Shown in pieces: positions 52,402 through 61,370 of a stretch of 64,000 nt of DNA. This DNA comes from JAHEFU01 sp020440645. GTDB taxonomy: Bacteria > 4484-113 > JAFGCY01. The stretch spans positions 1 to 64,000 of the forward strand of contig JAGRNR010000014.1 of NCBI GenBank assembly GCA_020440645.1. Reading direction: 5' to 3'. The position numbers and the translations under genes were made by a program. The number at the start of each line of letters is the position of its first letter. The stretch's first letter is position 1. The notes beneath the pieces are model-generated. The model had not been told where the DNA came from. It saw nothing but the letters and a program-made list of their open reading frames with translations, and did no database searches.

Positions 52402-52442
52402 CCCGGCATGCCGGGTATCAGGACAGGTTGCCCCTCCGGGGC
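52402..52442. repeat. Palindrome and hairpin between paralogues 1 and 2
   Basis: CCCGGCATGCCGGG (52402-52415) is a perfect palindrome; GCCCC-TCC-GGGGC (52430-52442) is a short hairpin just upstream of the next gene's ribosome site. Confidence 0.5.
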
Positions 52443-52471
52443 TCCTGCATTTTCTGTCCAGGAGTATTGAG

Positions 52472-55400
52472 TTGAATACCTATAGATACAGGTGGGCGCT
52501 GGGCGCCCTTGCATTGTTCACATGCATGGCCATGCTTGGATCCTGCGGTTCCGGCGGCGGCATGCAGCTTGAGCCTGTTTCCAGCACGGATGCAGCCGGG
52601 CAGGAGTCCTTCAACGGACTGCTGCCTGCCATTGATGAACTTCCCGAGGCTACGCATGAAGTCAGCATGCTCGGCCCCGGCTGGTACCCGGTGGACGTCA
52701 CCGAGCAGGGTGTGCTGCGCCAGCGCAGTGCATCCGGCAGCGTCATGGTGCAGCCTGACGGCGTGCACATCACGGCGGATTCAGCCCCGGCCTGGGCGCT
52801 GTTCGCGGTCTACGGCTTCGACCACGACGCCTTCCCGAGCTCGGTGCGCGTCGAGACCGATGCCGATCCCGCCAGCTACTACGTCGGTGAGACCAGCTAC
52901 CAGGATGGCCGCTGGAACTTCGCCGGACCGTTCGGTGGCAACGCTGAATTCGAGTATCCCGAGGCCGGGACGGAGTACGACCCCGATAACCACGTCAATC
53001 CGATGGGCACGCACTATGTTGCCATCGTGGCCCAGCCCGGCGTTGAGATGGTGCTCAGCGGGATCGAGCTCGGCGTGCACGGCGGCGAGAATGCCCCGAT
53101 GGCCAACCTGCTGCTCGGGATTGACTCCGATTCCGGTGACCAGGGGATCGTGATCTCATGGCCGGATGCAGCAGGGTCCGACATTCCGGACTACCTCGGG
53201 GCCTTCGTGGAACGCTCATTGTGGCCCTCCTTTGACTTCGAGACCATCGCTGGACCAGTGCTTGACAACCATTTCCTCGATTCGACGGTGGAGCTTGGCA
53301 CAAAGTACCGCTACCGCGTCCGCTACGAGGACGTCAGTGGCAATGCAGGCCTGAGCCAGTCCATCTCGAGCGTTGCCACTGCTGGCGACCTGCCCCCCAT
53401 CGCCGTGCTGGACATCCCGCATGGCCCGCTGTTCGGCCGCCAGACCGTCAACTTTGACATGTCCGGCTCCTTCGACCCGGATGGCGACGCGATCACCGAA
53501 TACCGCGTCGAGTTCGGCATCGGCAGCTTCAACACAGGCATCCAGCCCGTGTTCGGCCCGGCCAGCGACTTTGACATCGAGCTGCAGCCCGGCACTTACT
53601 GGATCATGGCTGAGGTCACGGCGAACGGCAAGACCGGAGGCACGCTTGCCAAGCTGAAGGTCTACCCGGCCTGGCAGCAGACCGCGAGCATCGTCTCCCC
53701 CGGCCAGAAGGGCGAATGGCAGATGCAGCGCAACCGCGCGATCCACTTCCCGCCGGCCAACGAGATGCTGGTGTTCCACGATGCCCCGCTGCTGCCCGGT
53801 GTCGGCCTGCACATCACCGCGGCCGATGGCAGTATGCGCACGCTTGGCATCCCCTACATGCGCACCGGCGTGCAGTGGATCTCCGAACCGGTGATCCACG
53901 ATGGCAGGGCATGGATCGCCGTGCGTGATGACAACACCTTCTTCCTCGCTTCCTACGACGGCAACGAGTTCCGCTGGGCCGACAACTTCACGATCGGTGT
54001 CGGTGGCGGCTATGAGCAGTGCGACCTGGTGGTGGACGGCGATGGCCGGCTGCGCATGTGCTACCTCTGGGAATTCAACCCCGGCGACTGGCGCATCGAT
54101 GCCGTGGACGTGTTCGACTACGACGTCATCCCGGTCAGCCCGACAGCCAACACCAGCGGCTGGTTCGACGTGGAGTGGAACCCGGTGCACGGCACATTCG
54201 ACGTGATCTACCCGATGGTCGGCATCAGCATGTTCCAGCGCCTCGACCCGATCGGCGGCCCGGTTGACAACGAGATGGTGATCGCCATCGCGCCGAGCTT
54301 CGCCGACCTGGAGGTCGACCCGGCCAGCGGCCAGGCCTCCGTGCTTGAGCGCATCGGAACCCTGCAGCTGTACATCCCCTACGATGACGGCGCTGGCATG
54401 TTCGGCCCGCCGGAGATCATTGACAACGCAGCTGACAACACCGAGTTCGCTGACCTGGCCTTCATTGATTCCGACCCGACCGTGTTCTTCGGGCTCAACG
54501 CGCTGCCCTCGAACCTGTACCGCCGCAATGGCGGCAGCTGGGACCCCATCAAGGCCACCTGGGCACCCTCTTCCGGCCAGCACTGCGCCATCGCCGCCTG
54601 GCCTGACGAGACCGTGCAGATCGTGGACGGTACCAACAACGGCGGGATCTTCCTCGCCTCCGTCGATGCCTCTGACAACACCGAGGAGCTGGACTACATC
54701 GAGGGCAGTGTCTACCAGGGCAACAGCCTGCACGCCGTGGCCGGTAGTGACGGGCTGCATGCCTACTGGATCATCGGCAACGAAGGCGTGCACGTGATCG
54801 GCAGTGCCGACGGCAAGAACTGGGTGCCTGCGGCTGACAACGGCCCGTCATTCGGTGCCGACCTGATGGCCGACCGGGACGGCGAGGTGTTCCTCTCCAC
54901 TTCCTGGGGGGCCAACCACGAACTGCACAGCTGGACCGGCGCGGCCTGGTTGTTCGAGAGCAGCTCGGACACCTTCAACGCATCCCAGGCCTGGTTCTGT
55001 GCGCAGGACAATGTGTTCGGCGGGCAGTGGTGGGCGCATGACCACAGTGTCGCCCCGGCCCGCATCCGCCGCATGCATGATGACGACGGCATGGCCCTGC
55101 TGCCGGACTCCTACGAGTTCGACATCACGAACGTGTTCGAGGGCACCGGGCTGCTGACACTGGGTGGCTACACCTCCTTCGTGCTGACCGGCAACGGCTC
55201 CGAGCAGGACGGCAGCGTCGGCTTCCTTGACAACGACACCGCGAGCTACAGTGAGATCATCAAGGGCTTCACCGTCAGTGATGAAATCAGCTGGACCAAT
55301 GGCCGCCAGCTGGACGCCTGCAACTACATCGGCGATCCCGGCCTGCCGAAGGAGGCCTACTGGGCCAGCTTCAAGTCATTCGACCTCGGGGCCACCCGGA

Positions 55401-55732
55401 TTGAGGGCCTCAACTTCGTTGGCGACATGTCCATTGAGCATGTCGAGGGCTTCGACAGCCTGCTGGACACCCAGACCTTCTCCGGCGCCCTGACCACCGT
55501 CAGCGCGGCCCAGGCCAGGAGCAACACCGCCGTGGCCGTGCTGGACCAGTTCTTCGGTGACTGGCACCGCATGGAGTGGAGCAACTTCGGTGACTTCGAG
55601 GAGATCCCCTCGCCGGGCATCGACTGGTCCATGACCAGCATGCACGAGCTGGTGGTCGGCGAGGACGGCCAGTGGCACCTGCTGTACCGCGACATGCGCG
55701 ACGGCTACATCTACGTGATCAGCACTACATAG
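52472..55732 (+). CDS. Giant surface lipoprotein, paralogue 2 of 3
   Basis: 1086 residues. A TTG start at 52472 is proposed: AGGAG lies 7 nt upstream and the protein then begins MNTYRYRWALGALALFTC with lipobox LGSC. The longer ORF from 52301 would overlap the preceding gene and lacks a signal peptide at its N-terminus. Domains are as in paralogue 1: beta-sandwich (WALFAVYGFDHDAFPSS), FN3-like (YRYRVRYEDVSGNAG), PKD-like (FDMSGSFDPDGDAITEYRVEF), then the propeller-like region, ending MHELVVGEDGQWHLLYRD and ISTT. Confidence 0.87.
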   Translation: MNTYRYRWALGALALFTCMAMLGSCGSGGGMQLEPVSSTDAAGQESFNGLLPAIDELPEATHEVSMLGPGWYPVDVTEQGVLRQRSASGSVMVQPDGVHITADSAPAWALFAVYGFDHDAFPSSVRVETDADPASYYVGETSYQDGRWNFAGPFGGNAEFEYPEAGTEYDPDNHVNPMGTHYVAIVAQPGVEMVLSGIELGVHGGENAPMANLLLGIDSDSGDQGIVISWPDAAGSDIPDYLGAFVERSLWPSFDFETIAGPVLDNHFLDSTVELGTKYRYRVRYEDVSGNAGLSQSISSVATAGDLPPIAVLDIPHGPLFGRQTVNFDMSGSFDPDGDAITEYRVEFGIGSFNTGIQPVFGPASDFDIELQPGTYWIMAEVTANGKTGGTLAKLKVYPAWQQTASIVSPGQKGEWQMQRNRAIHFPPANEMLVFHDAPLLPGVGLHITAADGSMRTLGIPYMRTGVQWISEPVIHDGRAWIAVRDDNTFFLASYDGNEFRWADNFTIGVGGGYEQCDLVVDGDGRLRMCYLWEFNPGDWRIDAVDVFDYDVIPVSPTANTSGWFDVEWNPVHGTFDVIYPMVGISMFQRLDPIGGPVDNEMVIAIAPSFADLEVDPASGQASVLERIGTLQLYIPYDDGAGMFGPPEIIDNAADNTEFADLAFIDSDPTVFFGLNALPSNLYRRNGGSWDPIKATWAPSSGQHCAIAAWPDETVQIVDGTNNGGIFLASVDASDNTEELDYIEGSVYQGNSLHAVAGSDGLHAYWIIGNEGVHVIGSADGKNWVPAADNGPSFGADLMADRDGEVFLSTSWGANHELHSWTGAAWLFESSSDTFNASQAWFCAQDNVFGGQWWAHDHSVAPARIRRMHDDDGMALLPDSYEFDITNVFEGTGLLTLGGYTSFVLTGNGSEQDGSVGFLDNDTASYSEIIKGFTVSDEISWTNGRQLDACNYIGDPGLPKEAYWASFKSFDLGATRIEGLNFVGDMSIEHVEGFDSLLDTQTFSGALTTVSAAQARSNTAVAVLDQFFGDWHRMEWSNFGDFEEIPSPGIDWSMTSMHELVVGEDGQWHLLYRDMRDGYIYVISTT

Positions 55733-55734
55733 GT

Positions 55735-55856
55735 AGCAGAAAGCAGAGAGCAGGGAGCAGACTCGACGTGCGAACAGCGTGGTCTGCTTTCTGCTTTCTG
55801 CTCTCTGCTTTCTGCTCTCTGCCCCCTGCTCCCAGCAACCTGCAACCTGATCCCTG
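55735..55856. repeat. AGCAGNN heptad inverted repeat after paralogue 2
   Basis: The left arm has four heptads (AGCAGAA, AGCAGAG, AGCAGGG, AGCAGAC; 55735-55762) two bases after TAG. The right arm has about seven complementary heptads (55782-55833), continuing into AGCAACC/TGCAACC units. The arms differ in unit number. Confidence 0.82.
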
Positions 55857-55926
55857 TATACTCAACACAGGGAACTGCAGTAGATGCAGCGGCTGGCAGG
55901 AGGCCATGCCCCCGTCGGAGTTCTGC

Positions 55927-58900
55927 ATGAGACTTGTGGGATCCGGCACCGCATGGTCGGTCGCCGTACTGATCGTCCTGGCAGCCTGCTGCCTGCTTCC
56001 GTCCTGCTCTGGTCGGCAGCCGGACATGTCCGCGCCAGCCCAGCAAGTGGACCTGACCCCCGGCCCGGAGCCGGCGGCTCCTGTGGCGGATGGCCTGCCT
56101 CAGCTGGCCTCCCTGCCGGATGCACAGCATTCCGCAAGCTACCTCGGCCAGGGTTGGTTCCCCGTCCCGATTCTCGAGCAGGGAGTGCTCATTGCAGCCA
56201 GTCCCGGCGTAAGCTCTGCAGCGCAGGGTGTTGTGATCAATGCTGCGGGCGGCCAGTCCGCCTGGGCAGTGTTCGGCATTTACGGCTTTGATGGCGACAG
56301 CTTTCCCGCTGCCCTGGCCTGCGAGCTGACAACCCTCAGTGGCGACTACGCACTGGCTGCCAGCCGCTACCTGGACGGCCGCTGGGAGGTGGCCGGACCA
56401 TTCACGGATGACGCGCAGTTCGAATATGCTTATGCAGGTGGGGGCGCAGATCCGCGCAATCTCCTCTCCGGCCGCGGCTGCCACTACGTGGCGGTGATTG
56501 CCAGTCCCGGCAGCTCGCTTGAGCTCAGTGGCCTGCAGCTTGCGGTGGACGGCGGGCAGGACGGGCCCGCAGCTGTTTCGTTCCCGCAGGGCATCCGCAG
56601 CAGCCTTGGGGTACAGCTGGTCTGGCAGGCATCAGCGGACGGCCGCAACCCGGACTTCGAGGGTTACATCGTGGAGCGGGCCGACTGGCCCGGCACCACC
56701 TTCGCCGCCGTGAGCGAACCCCTGCATGGACTGGACTGGCTCGACACGGATCTGCAGGAAGACCGGCATTACCGCTACCGCATCCGCAGCTTTGATGTGG
56801 CGGGAAACTCCTCCAGCGGCCCATACTCAACCGTCCTGGGTAGTTTTGACAACCTTCCGCCGGTCTGCGTCATGGACATCCCCACCGGCCCGTTGTACGG
56901 CGCACAGCAGGTGACGATTGACCTTTCCCGCTCCTTCGACCGCGACAATGACAGCTTCACCGACTACACCCTGCTCTTTGGCAACGACCCGTTTGACATC
57001 GGAGTCGGGCCGCTCTCGAACACTGATGGCGCTTTCAGCGTACTGCTGCAGCCCGGCTGCTACCATGTCATCGGAGTTGTCACCGCCGGAGCCAACATCG
57101 GCACCTGTGTCTCTGAGCTGAAGATCTATCCGCAGTGGGAGAATGAGGCCCAGCTGATCGCATCTGCTCCGCCGGTTGCCCCGGTGCTGGGATCGCCTTC
57201 CGGCACATACCTGCCGGCAATCAACGGCGTTGCCACTTTCGGGCTGGAGCCGGTACTGCCCGGCCTTGGCCTGCTGCTGCAGCCCGCGGACAGCCCGGCC
57301 CGGCTGCTGCGCATCGTGCCACCGCGCTTCGGCATCGACGGCATCTCAGAGGCCACTCAATGGAACGGCCTGGCTATCTGTGCCGCCGTTGACGGATCGA
57401 ACGCCTACATCGCCTATACGGACGGGGAAAACTTCGATTGGCTGGAAGTCGGGCGCGGCTTTGTGAAGGGCAGCCGCCTCGACCTGGTGGTGCCTGCCTC
57501 AAGCCCACCTTACCTGTGCTTCATCGAGGAGAATTTCATGCCTTCCTCGCGCCTGCTGGCATACGCGAGCATCGGCAGCAGCACTCCCCTCGAGCTGGTG
57601 CCCGTGTTTGAAGGCGACTATCCCTTCGACGTGGAATGGAATGCAGCGCAACAGGGCTTTGACATCCTCTATGGCCAGCCCGGCGCGACAAGGCTGCGGC
57701 GCTGCGATGCCAGTGGCAACATGCTGCTGGAACGCACGATCGCCTTCACCACACCGCAGAAGCTGGAGCTTGAGATTGATCCGGCAACGGGGAATCCCGT
57801 CATCCTCTGGCGCAGCAGCGGTGGCACGGCGATCTACACGCAGTATGACAACGATTCCGACAGCTTCCTGCCGGGAGAGCCGGTTGACCCGCTGCTGCTG
57901 GCCTCTCTGGGCGAGCAACTGGCGCTTGCCGGTGGCCTGCCGGTTGTGTTCATGGGCAGTCCGGGCCAGCCCGCCGGGCTGTACCACCGCACGGGCGGCA
58001 GCTGGCAGCGGATGGCGGCGGACTGGTCCCCGCTCTCGGGCACGGACGGTTCACTGGCTGCCCGGCCGGACGGAACGCTGCGCGTGCTGGACAGTGATGA
58101 CGCGATGACCAGCTGGCTCGTTGACATCATGCCCGGTGCAACGCAGTCGGTGGTTGACAGCCTGCCCCCGACGGGCCGGCAGGGGATGGACCTGAATGCG
58201 GTGGCTGGCAGCGACGGGCTGCATGCCATCTGGTGTGCGGATGGCGAGAGCCGCCACTACCGCAATCCGGAGGATGGCAGTGGCTGGCAACCCGTCAACC
58301 TGCTTGATGCCTGCCAGTCGCAGGACCTGATGGCGGACCAAAGCGGATCCGTGCTGCTATCCACCCGAGTTGACAACGCATCCTTCCTGCTGAAGTGGAA
58401 CGGGGCGGACTGGGACGCGATCTGGTTCACGCTCAGCAACCTTGACCAGTCCAATCCCTGGATGTGCATGCAGTCCAATTCACCCGCCCCGCAGTGGCTC
58501 TACCTTGAGGATGACCTGCCGGATGACCGGTTGCACTACGTGACGGACTATGGCACCGGCCTGCAGGAATCCACAAGCTCAATCTATCCGGATCAGGTGA
58601 TGGAAGGGGCCGGTGTATACAGCGGCAACTTCATGGTGTCAATCGTGGCGCTTGGCAACGGCAGCTACAGGGACGGACGCATCGGCGTGCTCAACAAGCC
58701 CCACAACTCGGTGGATGTGCTGCTCAATGCTTCCGCCAACATTCCGGATGAGGCCAGCGGACTGCAGGGCCGCCAGCTTGATGCCTGCATGGGCAAGCAC
58801 AGCAGCGGCAATGTGCAGACGGTGTTCTACAGTTCAGTTTCCGCATTCCAGCAGGATGCCACCAGGCTGTGCGGCTTCAGCTACAACGGGGACTTCAGCC

Positions 58901-59196
58901 TGCAGGAGCAGGCGCAGTTCCGCTTCGCCTTCGGCAACCGAGACTGGCAACGCCTGCGCACAGTCAGTGCCGTCCAGGCCTGGGGCCTGACCTGCGTCGG
59001 GCTGATCGACCAGGCCTTCGCAGATGGAGCGAAGCTGGAGTGGGACGACTTCGGCGACTGGGAGCAGCTGTCGCTGCCCCCGGTAGACTTCGCCCGCAGC
59101 AACATGCATGAGCTGGTGGTTGGCAACGACGGCCGCTGGCACATGCTGTTCCACGACCTGCAGGACGGCGGGATCTACGTGATCAGCACTACGTAG
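55927..59196 (+). CDS. Giant surface lipoprotein, paralogue 3 of 3
   Basis: 1089 residues from an ATG at 55927 (GGAG 6 nt upstream); an ATG at 55906 is the alternative. Lipobox LPSC. Domain order as in paralogues 1 and 2 (AWAVFGIYGFDGDSFPAAL; YRYRIRSFDVAGNSS; IDLSRSFDRDNDSFTDYTLLF; end MHELVVGNDGRWHMLFHD, ISTT). The ORF upstream of 55906 is encoded by heptad repeats and is rejected. Confidence 0.87.
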   Translation: MRLVGSGTAWSVAVLIVLAACCLLPSCSGRQPDMSAPAQQVDLTPGPEPAAPVADGLPQLASLPDAQHSASYLGQGWFPVPILEQGVLIAASPGVSSAAQGVVINAAGGQSAWAVFGIYGFDGDSFPAALACELTTLSGDYALAASRYLDGRWEVAGPFTDDAQFEYAYAGGGADPRNLLSGRGCHYVAVIASPGSSLELSGLQLAVDGGQDGPAAVSFPQGIRSSLGVQLVWQASADGRNPDFEGYIVERADWPGTTFAAVSEPLHGLDWLDTDLQEDRHYRYRIRSFDVAGNSSSGPYSTVLGSFDNLPPVCVMDIPTGPLYGAQQVTIDLSRSFDRDNDSFTDYTLLFGNDPFDIGVGPLSNTDGAFSVLLQPGCYHVIGVVTAGANIGTCVSELKIYPQWENEAQLIASAPPVAPVLGSPSGTYLPAINGVATFGLEPVLPGLGLLLQPADSPARLLRIVPPRFGIDGISEATQWNGLAICAAVDGSNAYIAYTDGENFDWLEVGRGFVKGSRLDLVVPASSPPYLCFIEENFMPSSRLLAYASIGSSTPLELVPVFEGDYPFDVEWNAAQQGFDILYGQPGATRLRRCDASGNMLLERTIAFTTPQKLELEIDPATGNPVILWRSSGGTAIYTQYDNDSDSFLPGEPVDPLLLASLGEQLALAGGLPVVFMGSPGQPAGLYHRTGGSWQRMAADWSPLSGTDGSLAARPDGTLRVLDSDDAMTSWLVDIMPGATQSVVDSLPPTGRQGMDLNAVAGSDGLHAIWCADGESRHYRNPEDGSGWQPVNLLDACQSQDLMADQSGSVLLSTRVDNASFLLKWNGADWDAIWFTLSNLDQSNPWMCMQSNSPAPQWLYLEDDLPDDRLHYVTDYGTGLQESTSSIYPDQVMEGAGVYSGNFMVSIVALGNGSYRDGRIGVLNKPHNSVDVLLNASANIPDEASGLQGRQLDACMGKHSSGNVQTVFYSSVSAFQQDATRLCGFSYNGDFSLQEQAQFRFAFGNRDWQRLRTVSAVQAWGLTCVGLIDQAFADGAKLEWDDFGDWEQLSLPPVDFARSNMHELVVGNDGRWHMLFHDLQDGGIYVISTT

Positions 59197-59198
59197 TT

Positions 59199-59298
59199 GG
59201 CAGAGATCAGAAAGCAGGGGGCAGACTCGACGTATGAACATGTGAGTCTGCTCCCTGCTTTCTGCTATCTGCTCTCTGCTTTCCGCTTTCTGCTCTCC
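59199..59298. repeat. AGCAGNN heptad inverted repeat after paralogue 3
   Basis: Left arm 59199-59228 and right arm 59244-59298. Repeat and loop (CAGACTCGACGT...GAAC) resemble the element after paralogue 2, so gene and repeat were duplicated together. The right arm has about eight units against four on the left. Confidence 0.82.
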
Positions 59299-59374
59299 TT
59301 TAGCCGCCGGACATCCAGGGCGGGGATCACGCAGTGATCCACGGGCGGGGATGTCGAACCGGCCGGCGGCTAAA
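59299..59374. repeat. Nested three-level palindrome
   Basis: TTTAGCCGCCGG (59299-59310) pairs with CCGGCGGCTAAA (59363-59374). Inside, GACATCC (59310-59316) pairs with GGATGTC (59349-59355). At the centre GGATCAC-GCA-GTGATCC (59324-59340). It ends 8 bp before the aldo/keto reductase ATG. Confidence 0.75.
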
Positions 59375-59382
59375 ATGTAGAG

Positions 59383-60444
59383 ATGAGCAACATCCCCGCA
59401 CTTGACAACTACCGCCTGCTGGGCAACAGCGGCCTGGCCGTTTCCCCGCTCTGCCTCGGCACGATGACCTTCGGCACCGAATGGGGCTTCGGCGGCGACC
59501 GCGAGAATTCCCGCAAGCTGTTCGAGCTCTACACCGGGGCCGGTGGCAACTTCCTCGACACCGCGATCAACTACAACAAGGGCACCAGCGAGGAGTACCT
59601 CGGCGAGTTCGTCAAGGGCAGCCGCGAACGCTACGTGATCGCCACCAAGTTCACCTTCGGCACCCGCGAAGGCGACCCCAACAGCGGTGGCAACCACAGG
59701 AAGAACATCATCCAGAGCGTGGACGAGAGCCTGAAACGCCTCGGCCTGGAATACATCGACCTCTACTGGCTGCATGTCTGGGAGTACCGCACGCCGGTCG
59801 AGGAGCTGATGCGCGCGATTGACGACCTCGTGCGCATGGGCAAGATCCTCTACTTCGGCTTCAGCGACACCCCGGCCTGGGTGGTCTCGCGTGCCAATGC
59901 CGTCGCCGAACTGCGCGGCTGGACACCGGCCGTGGCCGTGCAGATGGAGCACAGCCTGATCGAACGCACCTACGAAGCCGAGATACTGACGATGGCCCGC
60001 CACCTGAACATCGCCGTCACACCCTGGAGCCCGCTCGGGGCCGGCGTGCTGACAGGCAAGTACCTTGGCAACGAAGCAGGTGAAGGCGAAGGTACCCGCA
60101 GTGGTGCCGTCAACCGTAGCGGCAAGCTCAATGATCGCAATACCGCCATTGTGCAGGCCGTGGTGGACATGGCGCAGCAGTGCGGCAGGTCACCGGCGCA
60201 GGTGGCGCTCAACTGGCTGCTGTGCCAGCCGGGTGTGACAGCTCCGATCATCGGCGCACGCACACCGGAGCAGCTGGCTGACAACCTCGGAGCCTGCGGC
60301 TGGCGCCTGGACGACGAGCAGCTGGCGAAACTGAACGAAGTCAGCAACGTCGACCGGCCCTTCCCGCACAGCTTCATCCACAACCCGCGCGTGCAGGCCG
60401 CAATCAGCGCCCAGACGAATGTGGAGAGCCGGCTGCCTGAATAG
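59383..60444 (+). CDS. Aldo/keto reductase (voltage-gated K-channel beta-like branch)
   Basis: 353 residues, TIM-barrel AKR. The catalytic tetrad is complete: Asp59 and Tyr64 (NFLDTAINYNKG), Lys89 (IATKF), His131 (YWLHVW). The NADPH-binding end has APIIGARTPEQLADNL. Such enzymes reduce aldehydes and ketones; the physiological substrate is unknown. There is almost no ribosome site before the ATG (GTAGAG), directly after the nested palindrome. Heptad repeats start at the last base of its TAG. Confidence 0.93.
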   Translation: MSNIPALDNYRLLGNSGLAVSPLCLGTMTFGTEWGFGGDRENSRKLFELYTGAGGNFLDTAINYNKGTSEEYLGEFVKGSRERYVIATKFTFGTREGDPNSGGNHRKNIIQSVDESLKRLGLEYIDLYWLHVWEYRTPVEELMRAIDDLVRMGKILYFGFSDTPAWVVSRANAVAELRGWTPAVAVQMEHSLIERTYEAEILTMARHLNIAVTPWSPLGAGVLTGKYLGNEAGEGEGTRSGAVNRSGKLNDRNTAIVQAVVDMAQQCGRSPAQVALNWLLCQPGVTAPIIGARTPEQLADNLGACGWRLDDEQLAKLNEVSNVDRPFPHSFIHNPRVQAAISAQTNVESRLPE

Positions 60445-60599
60445 TGGTCAGTGGTCAGTTGTCAGTGGTCAGGAGCTGTTGGCAGAATGAGAAACAGAAT
60501 CAGCAGAATACAGGTGTCGAATCCTCGGACCTCCTCCTGTTTGTCATTCTGATTCTGCAATCTGCTTCTTCCTGACCACAGACCACTGACTACTGATTA
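60444..60599. repeat. TGGTCAG heptad inverted repeat filling a convergent gap
   Basis: The whole space between two convergent stops is repeat. From the left: GTGGTCA, GTGGTCA, GTTGTCA, GTGGTCA, then AG-rich units (AACAGAA, TCAGCAG). From the right on the other strand: GTAATCA, GTAGTCA, GTGGTCT, GTGGTCA, then GCAGATT, GCAGAAT. The arms pair over more than 50 nt. Confidence 0.85.
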
Positions 60600-61265
60600 C
60601 TTCCTTCTTATGAAACACAGTCCGTCGAAGTTCTTGCGGCCGACGGTCTGGATCACCGTGGCCTCCAGCCTGTCATCCTCCGCCGCCAGCCTGAGCGCGG
60701 CGCGGGTGCCCGCCACCGAGGGGTCCTCATCGCTGCCGGTCGCCACCTGTCCGCCGCGCACCACGTTGTCAATCACGATCAGCGCCCCGCTGCGGCTGTG
60801 CTCGGTGGCCCATTTCAGGTAGTTGACATTGTTTACCTTGTCAGCATCGATGAAGGCCATGTCGAAGGGCTCACAGCCCTGTGCCGCCAGCTGCTCCAGT
60901 GAATCCACGGCTGCTCCTCTGATCAGCTGCACCCTGTCCGCCAGTCCGGCACGCTCGAAGTTGGCCTGCGCCACATCGGCATGTTTGTCGTCAATTTCAA
61001 GGGTGACCAACCTGCCGTCCGTAGGCAGCGCGCGTGCCAGGTGGATCCCACTGTAACCGGCCAGGGTGCCGACCTCTAGGATGCGCCGTGCGCCGATCGC
61101 CCCGGCCAGCACCTGCATCAGCCGCGCCTGCAGCGGCGAGAGGCTGATCTGTGGCAGCCCGGCCTCGTCGGCACTGCGCTGCACGGCCTCCAGCACGGGG
61201 TCGGCGGGGGCCATCAGGGCCTCCATGAAGTCTGTGGATTCGCTCCAGAGATGTGTGTCTGACAT
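60597..61265 (-). CDS. Class I SAM-dependent O-methyltransferase (caffeoyl-CoA/catechol type)
   Basis: 222 residues. SAM motif I is ILEVGTLAGYSGIHLA (about 60-75), the metal/catechol motif is DMAFIDADKVNNVNYLKW (about 134-151) and VIDNVVRGGQV follows, all typical of OMT family 3. Methyl transfer to a vicinal-diol aromatic with divalent metal is expected. The stop lies in a heptad repeat arm. Confidence 0.93.
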   Translation of the reverse strand: MSDTHLWSESTDFMEALMAPADPVLEAVQRSADEAGLPQISLSPLQARLMQVLAGAIGARRILEVGTLAGYSGIHLARALPTDGRLVTLEIDDKHADVAQANFERAGLADRVQLIRGAAVDSLEQLAAQGCEPFDMAFIDADKVNNVNYLKWATEHSRSGALIVIDNVVRGGQVATGSDEDPSVAGTRAALRLAAEDDRLEATVIQTVGRKNFDGLCFIRRK

Positions 61266-61280
61266 GCGCCCTATGATAGC

Positions 61281-61307
61281 GGAGGCCAGGCAGGTTGCCT
61301 GGCCTCC
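61281..61307. repeat. 12-bp-stem hairpin of the GGAGG family
   Basis: GGAGGCCAGGCA, loop GGT, TGCCTGGCCTCC; lies 16 bp upstream of the methyltransferase start. Shares GGAGGCCAGGC with 35292-35302. Confidence 0.65.
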
Positions 61308-61370
61308 GGGCCCGTTCCCAACTATCCGGGGCGGGTAGCCGCCTGTGGGCCCCCGGCCCCTGTTCCCGGA

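Noticed and set aside
53216..54793. 525-codon minus-strand ORF within giant lipoprotein 2
   Set aside because: High-GC antisense shadow; no ribosome site or domain, and the sense frame is conserved in three paralogues.
55672..55905. N-terminal extension of giant lipoprotein 3
   Set aside because: It overlaps the preceding gene and is encoded by AGCAGNN heptads; a proper lipoprotein signal begins at 55927.
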